Shown: piece by piece, positions 34,720 through 42,945 of the stretch
Position numbering within the stretch: position 1 is the stretch's first letter
How the letters are laid out: each line of letters starts with the position of its first letter
Assembly (NCBI RefSeq): GCF_001482285.1
Contig: NZ_LOEP01000012.1
Span: forward strand, 1-56,511
Origin: Haloferax sp. Q22
Lineage (GTDB): Archaea > Halobacteriota > Halobacteria > Halobacteriales > Haloferacaceae
Length of the DNA: 56,511 nucleotides
Direction of reading: 5' to 3'
Made by a program: the position numbers and the translations under genes
Notes under the pieces: model-generated
The model's database searches: none
Told to the model about the DNA's origin: nothing
The model's input: only the letters and a program-made list of their open reading frames with translations

Positions 34720-35012
34720 TACTGCGGATCACCTATGCACTCGGCTTCCTGGAAAAGAGTGCCGTTGATGGTTTTGAACGTAAGGTTGCCTGGAATCGAT
34801 TTCTCATGGTCAGAAGCATAGTCACGGAATTGCTGTTCTGAGTCGAAGGTTCTGTTGTCGACCTCGATCTCGTGCCAGCAACCATCGTCAGTCTGTGTAA
34901 CGTTGAGAGGTCCGAGGTCAGCAAAGGAACCGAAAGCCAGAGCTGCCAGTAATAGAACTGAACCAGCTACTACAAAATTCGTTGCTGTGCCTCCTTTGCG
35001 CGTATCTATAAT
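34719..35012 (-). CDS. Small secreted or anchored protein, non-canonical start
   Basis: A frame of about 97 codons with an RK-containing N-terminus, a hydrophobic core (VVAGSVLLLAALAFGSF) and an acidic ectodomain with two cysteines. It ends one base into the fusexin-like gene. There is no ATG, GTG or TTG between the preceding stop and the signal sequence; the best start is ATT at 35010-35012 (or the ATA after it), with GGTGAT seven bases upstream as Shine-Dalgarno. Directly upstream of and overlapping the fusexin-like gene, so possibly its accessory subunit. Confidence 0.5.
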   Translation of the reverse strand: MIDTRKGGTATNFVVAGSVLLLAALAFGSFADLGPLNVTQTDDGCWHEIEVDNRTFDSEQQFRDYASDHEKSIPGNLTFKTINGTLFQEAECIGDPQ

Positions 35013-35019
35013 TTGTGTA

Positions 35020-35313
35020 TCACCCTGTTTTGATCTTCACCAGCTCTCTCAGACCCAGTACTGTTAAACCGATGAATATTGCATCGCTGATCTGCCTGAA
35101 AAGCCGTTCAAGGCCTGTGGTTGGCTCCGGTACAGCGAAAAAGTAGAATCCTGATGCAAGCAAGACCATCAACCCAGTAATATACAGACCAGGGATGATC
35201 GGTACTTTTGCCGGGATCCTCTTCCAGCTCAACGCTATCGCAGAAACGTAGCCAAGCGTGACCGCGATTTCTGGATGCTGGAACGCAAGCTGTACAAGAG
35301 CATCAAGGACCAC
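35020..35313 (-). CDS. Small polytopic membrane protein
   Basis: A 97-aa protein from GTG with hydrophobic segments at about residues 15-30, 38-60 and 72-90. Its GTG lies next to the stop of the zinc-ribbon gene, and its own stop leads directly into the non-canonical small secreted gene. Part of the operon ending in the fusexin-like gene. Function unknown. Confidence 0.6.
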   Translation of the reverse strand: MVLDALVQLAFQHPEIAVTLGYVSAIALSWKRIPAKVPIIPGLYITGLMVLLASGFYFFAVPEPTTGLERLFRQISDAIFIGLTVLGLRELVKIKTG

Positions 35314-35466
35314 TTAGCTTACCACCGGCCAGGAGTCGATGCTGTACGTTTTCGTACTGCCGCATTCAGGGCATTCGTTAGGTGTTGAGCGGTCTTTCTT
35401 CTTCTTAGTCTTCCAGATATTTCCGCATTCTTCACACCCAGCTTTGACCCTGTATTTCTTCGCCAT
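35314..35466 (-). CDS. Small zinc-ribbon protein
   Basis: A 50-aa protein with CEEC (residues 11-14) and CPEC (residues 32-35), a classic zinc ribbon with a Lys-rich spacer. The start is the ATG at 35464-35466, preceded by a good Shine-Dalgarno (GGAGG) and, further up, by the 15-mer promoter at 35503-35517. The frame upstream of this ATG is open but crosses the promoter, so the short form is chosen. First gene of the operon leading to the fusexin-like gene. Confidence 0.7.
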   Translation of the reverse strand: MAKKYRVKAGCEECGNIWKTKKKKDRSTPNECPECGSTKTYSIDSWPVVS

Positions 35467-35502
35467 CGAAAAACCGATACCTCCTATCCACGAATTGAAA
35501 TC

Positions 35503-35517
35503 TACTACTTTTAAAAC
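35503..35517 (-). promoter_or_regulatory. Promoter GTTTTAAAAGTAGTA of the fusexin operon
   Basis: Minus-strand 15-mer identical to the one at 4791-4805. It is about 40 nt upstream of the zinc-ribbon ATG, which begins the operon zinc ribbon, membrane protein, small secreted protein, fusexin-like protein. Confidence 0.6.
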
Positions 35518-35525
35518 AAGAGGCC

Positions 35526-36869
35526 CTACCCAGTGTGACTCCAAAGTGGCGAGAGGAACTCTACTACCGGACAGTCCTCAACCCCGTCATGCTGATTCGG
35601 ATTCACGTACAGGAACTGGAACTCGTCCATCGAGGACATCTTGTCCTTCCACTTTTGCTGGTGTGATGGATTGTAGAAGTTGAACGCATTCAAGGCCTTA
35701 CTCCACTCCTCAGCATTCAGATTCTCCGAGATGAAGATATGATCTAGATCTCCGATAAAGTCGAACCGGGATTTCCCGCCAGGCATCGGTACCTGGGAAG
35801 GCCTCTGCGTCGAGATCAACGTAGCAATATCGTTTTGTCTCCCGGAGACATCGAGGATCCTCTGGAACTTGTCCTTGACAGGTGATTCCTCATCTCGAGG
35901 AACTACTTCGTGGTACTCGTCGCAGAAAACCACGTAAGGCCCTTGGATCCTATCCTGACGTAGTGCCTGGATGAAGTTATCCATCATCGAGGCCACGTAG
36001 AACTGGAACTTCTCTTTCTCATCCGGCGTATACCGGTCGTAGTTCTTCAAGCCGAGCGAAAGCACTGCTCGCCGTTCCTCCAAATTATGGCCTTGATGGT
36101 CTCCCTTCTCGTCAGGGAAAACGTATTCATCGCAGGTATGGCACCGCCACGATGTGACGAACCGGAACGGATCTTTCCTAAGTCGAGAGCTGAGAATGTT
36201 GTCATTCTGAAGCGATTCGAGACTTCTTTTCAGTGCGCCCTTCAAGGCCTCCGATCCTGAGTAGTCTATCTCCAAATTATTAAGCTCACTTAGTATGGTA
36301 GAAAACGTCTCATTCTCCAAGTCAAGCCCGGACACCAAGTTATTCAAAGTCTGCTTCTGAGCGTCCGAAGTTACGTTCACCAAGGCCTTGAAATCGGATT
36401 CTTCTATATCCTCAAACCCGAGAGTGAATTGGTCCACGTAACTCGGCTTCCCATCAACGTATTCGTCGGCCAAGAACTTCGGCTGGAAGATCTTCCGAGG
36501 AACACTGTGCGGTTCTTCACCGGGAGCGAGGCCCGCGGTCTCACGGATCAGTTTCTTGCTGACACCGCCTTTGTACGAGATATCCTGGAAGTCGTGCTTC
36601 ACGTCAGAGAAATGCATTACGTTCCAGCCTTGGTCGTGGATCCGGGACAGAATCGCCTTCGCACCAACAGTCTTGCCTGAGCCTGAAGCACCGAAAGCAG
36701 CGATCCTCGTAGTATCGTCGAACTTTATCCTGATGAGCTCGCCTGTCTCCACGTCACGGGCAACAGGAATACCGTTACTGTAGTCAATCTCTGTAACTTC
36801 ATCCGCCTGTTTGAACCGCTCCCTATGGTAGTCATCCCCGACATCCCACAGATTATCTAGTACTCCGAT
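35526..36869 (-). CDS. HerA/VirB4-superfamily ATPase
   Basis: A 408-aa core from GTG 36752, extended here by 39 codons to ATC 36869. Walker A GASGSGKT at residues about 21-28 of the core, Walker B VVFCDEYHE near 268-276, and TLISTQRPSQ after it are typical of the HerA/FtsK group of hexameric DNA or protein pumps. A zinc insertion (CHTCDEYVF...HQGH) lies near 205-222. The upstream extension reads as good protein (DNLWDVGDDYHRERFKQADE) but contains no ATG, GTG or TTG; a strong Shine-Dalgarno sits before ATC/CTG at the overlap TGATC. It probably powers transfer or assembly in the envelope module. Confidence 0.75.
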   Translation of the reverse strand: MGVLDNLWDVGDDYHRERFKQADEVTEIDYSNGIPVARDVETGELIRIKFDDTTRIAAFGASGSGKTVGAKAILSRIHDQGWNVMHFSDVKHDFQDISYKGGVSKKLIRETAGLAPGEEPHSVPRKIFQPKFLADEYVDGKPSYVDQFTLGFEDIEESDFKALVNVTSDAQKQTLNNLVSGLDLENETFSTILSELNNLEIDYSGSEALKGALKRSLESLQNDNILSSRLRKDPFRFVTSWRCHTCDEYVFPDEKGDHQGHNLEERRAVLSLGLKNYDRYTPDEKEKFQFYVASMMDNFIQALRQDRIQGPYVVFCDEYHEVVPRDEESPVKDKFQRILDVSGRQNDIATLISTQRPSQVPMPGGKSRFDFIGDLDHIFISENLNAEEWSKALNAFNFYNPSHQQKWKDKMSSMDEFQFLYVNPNQHDGVEDCPVVEFLSPLWSHTG

Positions 36870-37507
36870 CAGCTCCCACCTCCGTTGTCAGAAGGTCTTC
36901 TGCTTGGAGAGTCACCGCTCTGGTCAATGATAAACTGGTTACGTCCAGATCCTCCTGATTCACGGCTTGCATCACGTCCTCTAACCGACAACCAGGTATA
37001 GTCATTGAACGGTTGAATCCTGCCCTCAACACCTTGCACGTTACCCTTGTAACGCCGGATACGGTCCTCTGAAAGATCGTAGATATATGCGATCAATTCA
37101 CCGTACTTCGGGTTTCGGGGCCGTCCTATAACACCCCATACACCCTTCTCCTCTCCATTTATCGTAACTTCCCGGTACTCATCGTAGTAATCCAGATTAT
37201 CCCTGTCCGTCCTATCGATATTCAGTTCTCTCCTCCCTGGATGTTCCCTAACTTTCTGATTGAGTTTTTCAGGCGCTTCAACTGGCTCAACCTCTAATTC
37301 AACACTTGAGGAATTATCCGGTCCTAGCCCTAAACTACTGAACGTGAAATCAAATCCTTCACCGCCAGCCTTGTCATAAAGTAAAATCCCGAGAAGCAAG
37401 GCAACCAAGCCCGCAAAATAGGGCCAAGGAATTAGATCAAGGAACGAGTTGCCTATGACCAGCACTATCAGAACTATTCCGTAGTTCCGTAAATCAGTCA
37501 ATCTCAC
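36869..37507 (-). CDS. Membrane protein with cytosolic domain
   Basis: A 212-aa protein from GTG with two hydrophobic segments in the first 45 residues, then an acidic soluble domain (residues 70-175) with conserved-looking GVWGVIGRPRNPKYGE, and a disordered Ser/Gly/Arg tail. It precedes and overlaps the HerA-like ATPase gene and may be its membrane anchor. Family not recognised. Confidence 0.6.
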   Translation of the reverse strand: MRLTDLRNYGIVLIVLVIGNSFLDLIPWPYFAGLVALLLGILLYDKAGGEGFDFTFSSLGLGPDNSSSVELEVEPVEAPEKLNQKVREHPGRRELNIDRTDRDNLDYYDEYREVTINGEEKGVWGVIGRPRNPKYGELIAYIYDLSEDRIRRYKGNVQGVEGRIQPFNDYTWLSVRGRDASRESGGSGRNQFIIDQSGDSPSRRPSDNGGGS

Positions 37508-37510
37508 CGG

Positions 37511-37690
37511 TTACATCACCTGAGGAAGGAGTATCAGTAAAATCCAGAACGTTGAGGCTCCGATAAGAGTTCCTACGATGAACCCCATGATCACTCCTCC
37601 AAATTTTCTCCCGTTTATCACGGTCAAAGCCTGGATGACGATCATCGCTGCAAGTGCGATCAGCAGATGCTGTTCAGCTAACTCTATCAT
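37511..37690 (-). CDS. Small two-TM membrane protein
   Basis: A 59-aa protein from ATG overlapping the stop of the 134-aa gene (ATGATAG). Two hydrophobic segments, residues 8-25 and 34-57, are separated by a short NGRKFGG turn, a helical hairpin. The size and layout resemble pilin-like or VirB3-like small subunits of secretion systems, but that is only topology. It is easily missed because of its length. Confidence 0.6.
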   Translation of the reverse strand: MIELAEQHLLIALAAMIVIQALTVINGRKFGGVIMGFIVGTLIGASTFWILLILLPQVM

Positions 37691-38091
37691 GAGATCACCT
37701 CTACAAAGGCCTTGAACAGGGTTTCCTGATTCGGGTTTCCGCCGAATCTGTAAACGTAGAACTGGCCCTCACCGTACTCCTCGACCAGCTGGTGAACCAG
37801 TTGTCCTTCATCGACGACTATCTCACCGTCTTCCCTTGCGAAGGCATTGACTGGAGCTTCCTCAAACGACCCAGTGTATTTCGTAACGAATCCCTTGTAT
37901 TGGCCCTTGACCGGCTTGGAACCCTGAGGATACCTGTAGACTCTGTACCGATGTCTTCGGTACCTTTCGTCAGTATACTCGACTTCTTCTATACCGTTGA
38001 ACCTGCTCTTCGGAACATCATCGACAGTAACGGCCTCATCTTTCTTGTTATCCCGGAATTTTCTTATCTCTAAGGAAATCTGATTCTCCAC
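37687..38091 (-). CDS. Soluble hypothetical protein
   Basis: A 134-aa protein with a basic, Tyr/Arg-rich centre (YRRHRYRVYRYPQGSKPVKG) and mixed alpha/beta character. No membrane segment. It is 10 bp downstream of the coiled-coil gene and overlaps the 59-aa membrane gene, so it is firmly part of the module. Function unknown. Confidence 0.6.
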   Translation of the reverse strand: MENQISLEIRKFRDNKKDEAVTVDDVPKSRFNGIEEVEYTDERYRRHRYRVYRYPQGSKPVKGQYKGFVTKYTGSFEEAPVNAFAREDGEIVVDEGQLVHQLVEEYGEGQFYVYRFGGNPNQETLFKAFVEVIS

Positions 38092-38101
38092 CTCTTAGGC
38101 A

Positions 38102-39085
38102 TTATTCGAGGGTGAAGCCCTTGTATCCCTCTGTTCTCTGGATTTTGGTTCTCCACATCTTAATCAATCTCTCTTCTTGATCCATCTGATCTGCGTACCA
38201 TTCTACATCCTTGTCGGGATTGTCCTGAACGAGATTGTAGAGCTCAGTCTGAACATCAGTGAGATCAGGATGCTCTTCATCGTCTTCACCAGCATTACTG
38301 CTTCCATCAGAATCAGTGGTCTCTCCGCCAGATGAAGACGAATTAGTCTGCGCCGACGTAGAAGACGAAGAACTCGAAGAGTAGGATCCGTCAGTACCCG
38401 TCCCGTTTTGCTGAGGTCTTTCGACTACCTGTTTCTGCGGAGTTTGACGGGCCTCTTTCAACTCTTGAGCAGTCTCCTGCATCTGCTCCATCAATTCCTT
38501 CTGCTGCTCGGAGGCCTCCGTCTTATCATCAATCACTCTCTCAAGCCTCTCACCGAGTTCATCACTCATGTCTTTAGCCATGGATTTGAACTCGGTTTGC
38601 TGAGACTCTACCATGTTCTTCACCATGTCCATGACCTCGGACTCGTTCGCCCGCTGCTGCTGGATATCAATCCCGGAGCGAAGCAGCTGCCGGTCATCAC
38701 GGTAGATCTTCAAGATAAGGACAAGACGAGCAACCAACTGTTCAAGCTGATCAATGTTATCCAGAGCATCCTCCATATCCTCCTTGTCAACCGCATCACG
38801 CCGCATATTCTTCTTAAACTCATCTTCCTTCGTTCGCTTTTTGAGGTCGGAGATGTCTCCTTTGACGTTATCTGCTTTAGCCAATGCACTGCTGACAGCT
38901 GACTGGATAGTCCTTCCTCTGCTATCCAGTTCCCTCTCCAGGTTGTACTGGCCTATGGTCTTGTCATCACCAATCTCCCGTTCGATATCCTCTTGCAGGC
39001 TTTCAACGGCTCTGGACAGGTCCTGGTTCTCCACCATTTCCTGCTCCAGTTTCTCAAAAGCATCATCGTTAAACAAATCAGCCAC
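38102..39085 (-). CDS. Coiled-coil protein with C-terminal HTH-like domain
   Basis: A 327-aa protein: long helical and coiled-coil region at residues 1-215, a Ser/Thr/Gly linker at about 225-262, and a C-terminal domain of about 55 residues (LTDVQTELYNLVQDNPDKDV...) that looks like a helix-turn-helix. A cytosolic scaffold linking complexes is plausible. It lies 6 bp after the 190-aa zinc gene. Confidence 0.6.
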   Translation of the reverse strand: MADLFNDDAFEKLEQEMVENQDLSRAVESLQEDIEREIGDDKTIGQYNLERELDSRGRTIQSAVSSALAKADNVKGDISDLKKRTKEDEFKKNMRRDAVDKEDMEDALDNIDQLEQLVARLVLILKIYRDDRQLLRSGIDIQQQRANESEVMDMVKNMVESQQTEFKSMAKDMSDELGERLERVIDDKTEASEQQKELMEQMQETAQELKEARQTPQKQVVERPQQNGTGTDGSYSSSSSSSTSAQTNSSSSGGETTDSDGSSNAGEDDEEHPDLTDVQTELYNLVQDNPDKDVEWYADQMDQEERLIKMWRTKIQRTEGYKGFTLE

Positions 39086-39091
39086 TGGATA

Positions 39092-39664
39092 TCACCCTTT
39101 GACCTCGTCCAGAGTTTTGTCGTCACAGCTTGGGCAGTACCCGTTGTTGTCTTCCCACTTGCTTTGAGGGTTTGAGGAATCGCAGTTAGGACAGTTGACG
39201 TTATTCGAGTTAGAGGTCTGCGAAGCCTTCTCACGTTCCTCCCACTCTTCTCTCTCCTTACGAAGAGTCTCAAGTTCCTTTCTTGCCGATTCTAATTCCT
39301 TCTTTTTGTCTCTGTAGTTCTCCTTCCACTTCTCTACTTTCTCTTTCTCGCCTTCGTTTTCCTGATATCCTATCGTGTTCCTGTACTCTTCCTCGGTAAG
39401 ATCTGGGACGTCCTTCGTCGGTTCCAAGATGATGATCGGGAAGTCTCCTGAGTGATCATCGATCCTCTTGATATTCTCCTGAGGATCCAAGGCGTACGGA
39501 AACTCCTCCTTCTTTGAACGCCGCGCCAGCTTACTTGGATGCGTATTTAGCATCTTTACTACAGGTTTTTTCCGACCAGGATAATTCTCCGAGTCTTTTA
39601 ACTTGTCGAGTCCTCCAAAGTACTCGCCGTGGAATTTGTCGATTACGAATCCTTCTTTTGCCAT
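39092..39664 (-). CDS. Coiled-coil zinc-ribbon protein
   Basis: A 190-aa protein with a basic N-terminal domain (residues 1-95), a coiled coil at 100-145 and a C-terminal zinc ribbon CPNC...CPSC. It is part of the minus-strand module, between the 574-aa ectoprotein and the 327-aa coiled-coil gene. Function unknown; probably cytosolic. Confidence 0.6.
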   Translation of the reverse strand: MAKEGFVIDKFHGEYFGGLDKLKDSENYPGRKKPVVKMLNTHPSKLARRSKKEEFPYALDPQENIKRIDDHSGDFPIIILEPTKDVPDLTEEEYRNTIGYQENEGEKEKVEKWKENYRDKKKELESARKELETLRKEREEWEEREKASQTSNSNNVNCPNCDSSNPQSKWEDNNGYCPSCDDKTLDEVKG

Positions 39665-39682
39665 AGCATAGATTACCTCAAA

Positions 39683-41407
39683 TCAAAATAGACCGAAGCC
39701 GCTATCCTCATCATCGTCGTCATCAGACAGCGCCATTTTTTCTCTAAGCGGTTTTGTGTCCCTGAGATGGACGTAGTACCATGATTTTGCTTCCCTCTTT
39801 TCCCAATATAACGCACCTATAGCAACTACTAACAGAGCTTTCCAGATGTCGCCCCAGAAATCCTCATCCGAAGCCCTTCCCTGAGCCTGTTCAAGCTCCT
39901 CGTCTTTTTCCTCGAGTCTCTGCTTCCAGGTCTGGTCAATATCCTGTTCTACCTCTCTCGGGAAGTACAGACCCATACTGTCCCCGATCTCATCCATACT
40001 ATCGACGTTCTTCATCAAGATCTGGTAGGAGACATTCAAGGCAGCCTCACCGCAGTTATCGCTGTTCGTCGGCGTGAACCGGATCGTCTTGTTGAACACA
40101 CCTACTGTTTTCTCCTCTGGGACAGGGCAGTCAAGATAACTGCCGCTGAACGTCTTGTTCCCCACTGGAACGTGCTCGCCTTCAGGATCGAAGCTGAGCT
40201 CTCCATTGAACCGTTCTGCAGTATTACTGTATACGAATAGGTCAAGATCTGTCGGCCCGTTCACTGTAACTGTCGAGCCTTCTTCCCTTAGGAACTGCTT
40301 CCCAGAATCAGTTAGTACAGCCAGTGTCCAAGTCTCGTTAGGACTCTGCAACGGCTGACTGAACGATTCCAACTTTACATTCATCCTGGTAGACCGATTT
40401 ATCTCTCCGAATCTCTCCGAGATCTCTGTCTCCACACGATAATTATTGAGCTCGATAGAACCGGAGTCCAGATTCACTGCGTTTAGAGGCCTTACCGTGT
40501 ATTCCGAGGTGAAATTCACTTTGTTCCCTGCCTCGTCAATAACCGTTCCGTCGACGATGTACGTCCCATTCTCGTCGCCTGACGGTGATGCTGTCCAGAG
40601 ATCAGTGTTGTTCTGATGCGTGAACTCCAAGTCTTGTACAGACCTGTTTCCCTCAGATCCATTGATGGTCACTGTCTCCAAGACCTCGGCCTGGACTGTT
40701 TCCACACCGATGTTGTCAGAGGCCTCTACAGCAAACTTACTGGGGAAACCAGCGTCAAAGCTCGGCGTCTCAACCGACTCTACTTCGGGCGTCGTATTGT
40801 CCTTGAACTGGAACCTGAGAGGAACCTCTTCGTAATCTCCGTGCTCACCGGTCAGGTTCAGAACTCCGGTGTAATTCCCGTACTCTGTGGTCCTCGGCAC
40901 CTGGTAGGATAATACGATCCTGCTGTCTACCCCTGGGAAGACCGTGGTCTCCTCAGTAACGTCGAGGAACTGTGAGACGTTTCCGGAGATCTCCGTCGAG
41001 ACAGCGGTATCTGTATTTCCGAGAAGGGAGATACTCTGATTCGTGAATCTACCAGAGGTTCCTACGTTCACCGTGTTCTCTATACTATCCTTGTTGAGAG
41101 ACCAATTCGTGTATCTCAGAAGATCCAGCCTGTAGCTATGACTGTAGTTGTTCTCGAGTTCAACCTCTCCGGAGTAGTTCTGTGGTGGGAAGTCGAGCGA
41201 GATATCGGCAGTGATGGAGTTGTTCTGAACCTGCAGTGGGAACGGAAACGTATTCTGGGATATATTCGAGCCGTTGATCGAGGAGTTACTGTCAATAACT
41301 GTCTCGTTCAAGGGCTGTACTGTGGTTTCTCCGGTGTGAGTTGCTGCTGCGAAAGTTGTTAGAATTACAAAAGAGAGTGCTGCTAGTAGTGTTTTCTCTG
41401 TTCTCAT
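39683..41407 (-). CDS. Single-pass surface protein with Ig-like ectodomain
   Basis: A 574-aa protein with signal peptide 1-22, an ectodomain of Ig-like beta repeats with many N-x-S/T sequons (including YVRPLNA-like domain edges and a CPVPEEKTVG segment), a short coiled coil near 495-515, a membrane helix at about 522-540, and an acidic cytosolic tail with DDDDDED. The single C-terminal helix plus tail suggests outside sensing or docking coupled to cytosolic partners. The upstream 64-aa gene overlaps it by 4 nt. Confidence 0.65.
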   Translation of the reverse strand: MRTEKTLLAALSFVILTTFAAATHTGETTVQPLNETVIDSNSSINGSNISQNTFPFPLQVQNNSITADISLDFPPQNYSGEVELENNYSHSYRLDLLRYTNWSLNKDSIENTVNVGTSGRFTNQSISLLGNTDTAVSTEISGNVSQFLDVTEETTVFPGVDSRIVLSYQVPRTTEYGNYTGVLNLTGEHGDYEEVPLRFQFKDNTTPEVESVETPSFDAGFPSKFAVEASDNIGVETVQAEVLETVTINGSEGNRSVQDLEFTHQNNTDLWTASPSGDENGTYIVDGTVIDEAGNKVNFTSEYTVRPLNAVNLDSGSIELNNYRVETEISERFGEINRSTRMNVKLESFSQPLQSPNETWTLAVLTDSGKQFLREEGSTVTVNGPTDLDLFVYSNTAERFNGELSFDPEGEHVPVGNKTFSGSYLDCPVPEEKTVGVFNKTIRFTPTNSDNCGEAALNVSYQILMKNVDSMDEIGDSMGLYFPREVEQDIDQTWKQRLEEKDEELEQAQGRASDEDFWGDIWKALLVVAIGALYWEKREAKSWYYVHLRDTKPLREKMALSDDDDDEDSGFGLF

Positions 41408-41598
41408 ATACTCAGTACCTCGCGGATCTTATCGAACAACGATTTGCGGATGATTGCTACGTCTTCTCCAGGCTCAATGTCGCAGCCAGACGGGACTGTA
41501 AGCAGTTTCTGCCCGTTGGCACTTCTCTCCCAGACTGTTCCCTCACCATATTCTGCGAATTGTAGGTCGCTTAGATCGTGGTCAAGCCTGTCATCCAT
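41404..41598 (-). CDS. Small SH3-like or AbrB-like protein
   Basis: A 64-aa protein (ERSANGQKLLTVPSGCDIEP followed by GEDVAIIRKS) whose strand pattern and LTVP...GDxV-like signature resemble a swapped-hairpin AbrB/SpoVT DNA-binding domain. It is first in the operon behind the recurrent promoter and overlaps the 574-aa gene. A transcription or plasmid-addiction regulator is possible. Confidence 0.5.
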   Translation of the reverse strand: MDDRLDHDLSDLQFAEYGEGTVWERSANGQKLLTVPSGCDIEPGEDVAIIRKSLFDKIREVLSI

Positions 41599-41623
41599 CT
41601 CTACTGTTAATTATAGTGGTAAG

Positions 41624-41638
41624 TACTGCTTTTAAAGG
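41624..41638 (-). promoter_or_regulatory. Promoter CCTTTAAAAGCAGTA
   Basis: A variant of the 15-mer promoter family on the minus strand, about 30 nt upstream of the ATG of the 64-aa gene. It starts the long minus-strand module toward the HerA-like ATPase. Confidence 0.55.
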
Positions 41639-41652
41639 GAAAGGGCCTCCAG

Positions 41653-42189
41653 TCACCCCAAAGTCGAGTTGTCAACACCTGACGCAGTCGAGTTCGTCAC
41701 ATTACCTCCGCTACCCGGATCGAAAAACGGATTCGCTCTTTCAAACTCGAACAGTTCAGGGAGATTAGACAAGGCCTCAAACGTCCCAGTATCCGGAACC
41801 CAGCCAGTCGCAGCAAACACGACCAGGAAATAAATCACGACACTGACCAGTACGATGTAAATCGGCGGAATGTTCTCTCCAAACGCTCTTACACTAATAT
41901 AGTAGAACGCCTTGAAGTACCAGAGAACGTGAGCACCGGCACTGACAACAGCAAAACCGATTACAAGATACTCCATCCCAGAAGCACCGGAGATGTTCTG
42001 TAACTCAGTAACCGTAGTCTGAATACTCCGGCCCAGACTCGTACCGTAGGACAGAATAACAGGTGCCGGAGAACCCTGCTCAAACGCCAATTCGATCTTC
42101 TCCTTATGCTCGAAAACCAGTATGCTCGCCAGAACACTCCAACCCCACAGCCCCAAATTCCGGGAGAACAAGGCCTTGATACGGAACAA
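41653..42189 (-). CDS. Multi-TM membrane protein, start uncertain
   Basis: A 178-aa form from TTG 42189 with three or four hydrophobic segments (about residues 12-28, 70-95, 105-130) and an Asn/Ser/Thr-rich tail. The same frame continues upstream for about 31 more plausible residues (ILFVLWKLLKGLFTVFQ) to ATC 42280-42282 without any ATG, GTG or TTG, right after the stop of the zinc gene and behind a GGTGAGGG Shine-Dalgarno. The longer form is therefore likely. A GTG-initiated 62-codon frame overlaps this extension in another frame and cannot be excluded. Confidence 0.6.
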   Translation of the reverse strand: MFRIKALFSRNLGLWGWSVLASILVFEHKEKIELAFEQGSPAPVILSYGTSLGRSIQTTVTELQNISGASGMEYLVIGFAVVSAGAHVLWYFKAFYYISVRAFGENIPPIYIVLVSVVIYFLVVFAATGWVPDTGTFEALSNLPELFEFERANPFFDPGSGGNVTNSTASGVDNSTLG

Positions 42190-42288
42190 CGCCTTGAAAA
42201 GAGCGAACTTTCCTATCTGAAATACCGTGAATAACCCCTTCAGAAGTTTCCAAAGTACGAAGAGAATCGTTCTCGATGCGATATACCC

Positions 42289-42423
42289 TCACCCGGTCAG
42301 GATGCTACAGGCCGAGCACAGCGTACGTTGATTACAGGACTGGAGATCGTCGATAGTCAACTGGATATTTTCACCGCAGTCTTGGCAGGGCCTGAACAGT
42401 ATCGGATTTTGACGGGTTATCAC
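42289..42423 (-). CDS. Small zinc-finger protein
   Basis: A 44-aa protein from GTG with CQDC (residues 13-16) and CSAC (about 36-39) plus one extra Cys, a zinc ribbon. A Shine-Dalgarno AGGGAGAA lies just upstream and a TATA-like palindrome at 42455-42470 before that. It leads the short operon with the membrane protein downstream. Too short for routine ORF calls, but the motif is clear. Confidence 0.6.
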   Translation of the reverse strand: MITRQNPILFRPCQDCGENIQLTIDDLQSCNQRTLCSACSILTG

Positions 42424-42454
42424 AAAGTTCTCCCTTGCATAGAATTTCTTTTCA

Positions 42455-42470
42455 CTACTTTAAAAAGTAG
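42455..42470. promoter_or_regulatory. Palindromic promoter element CTACTTTAAAAAGTAG
   Basis: A perfect 7+2+7 inverted repeat that reads as the recurrent promoter (TTTAAAAAGTAG) on both strands. It lies between the minus-strand zinc-finger gene and the plus-strand coiled-coil gene and may serve as a shared bidirectional promoter. Confidence 0.5.
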
Positions 42471-42517
42471 AGTTTCTTTGTGTGGGATTCTTAACTCCTA
42501 TTTAGTTTATACTGGAT

Positions 42518-42940
42518 ATGCCGGATTCTCTGGACTACATCGTCCAGGATCCTGTCGACTACGACCTCTACGATAGTTCCTCTTGGAACGACATCGACGG
42601 ATTCCTGGAGCAAAGCATCCGCAACGAGAAAGAACGGTTGGAACAGCAGCTGGAGCAGATCTACCGGCAACTGGATGAACGGAAGCAGATCCACGAGGAG
42701 AAGATAGAATCGATTGAAGCCGAGATCCGGAGACAAAAGGATCGGTTAGATTCAGCTGACAGAGCTCCAGGAAACGACGACGTCCAGATACGGAACCGGT
42801 TACAAGTACTCTATCAGGAGAAGTGGGAAGCAAAGGAGTCGGTCTGGCAGGACAAGCAAGATCTCCTTGAGGAAAAGCGGGATGTAGTGCAGGAAATCCG
42901 GGAGCTCGACGAGAGCAGAGACCTCGAAGAACTACTGTAG
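42518..42940 (+). CDS. Coiled-coil protein
   Basis: A 140-aa protein with a short acidic N-terminus and a coiled coil from about residue 30 to 135, interrupted near residue 83 (APGNDD), so probably an antiparallel helical hairpin. It is transcribed away from the envelope module and converges on the 199-aa gene. Function unknown; possibly an adaptor. Confidence 0.55.
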   Translation: MPDSLDYIVQDPVDYDLYDSSSWNDIDGFLEQSIRNEKERLEQQLEQIYRQLDERKQIHEEKIESIEAEIRRQKDRLDSADRAPGNDDVQIRNRLQVLYQEKWEAKESVWQDKQDLLEEKRDVVQEIRELDESRDLEELL

Positions 42941-42945
42941 CACAA

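Noticed and set aside
42104-42292. 62-codon GTG-started frame overlapping the membrane-protein gene
   Set aside because: It covers the likely N-terminal extension in another frame and has no recognisable fold. The overlap with the zinc-finger stop could be chance.
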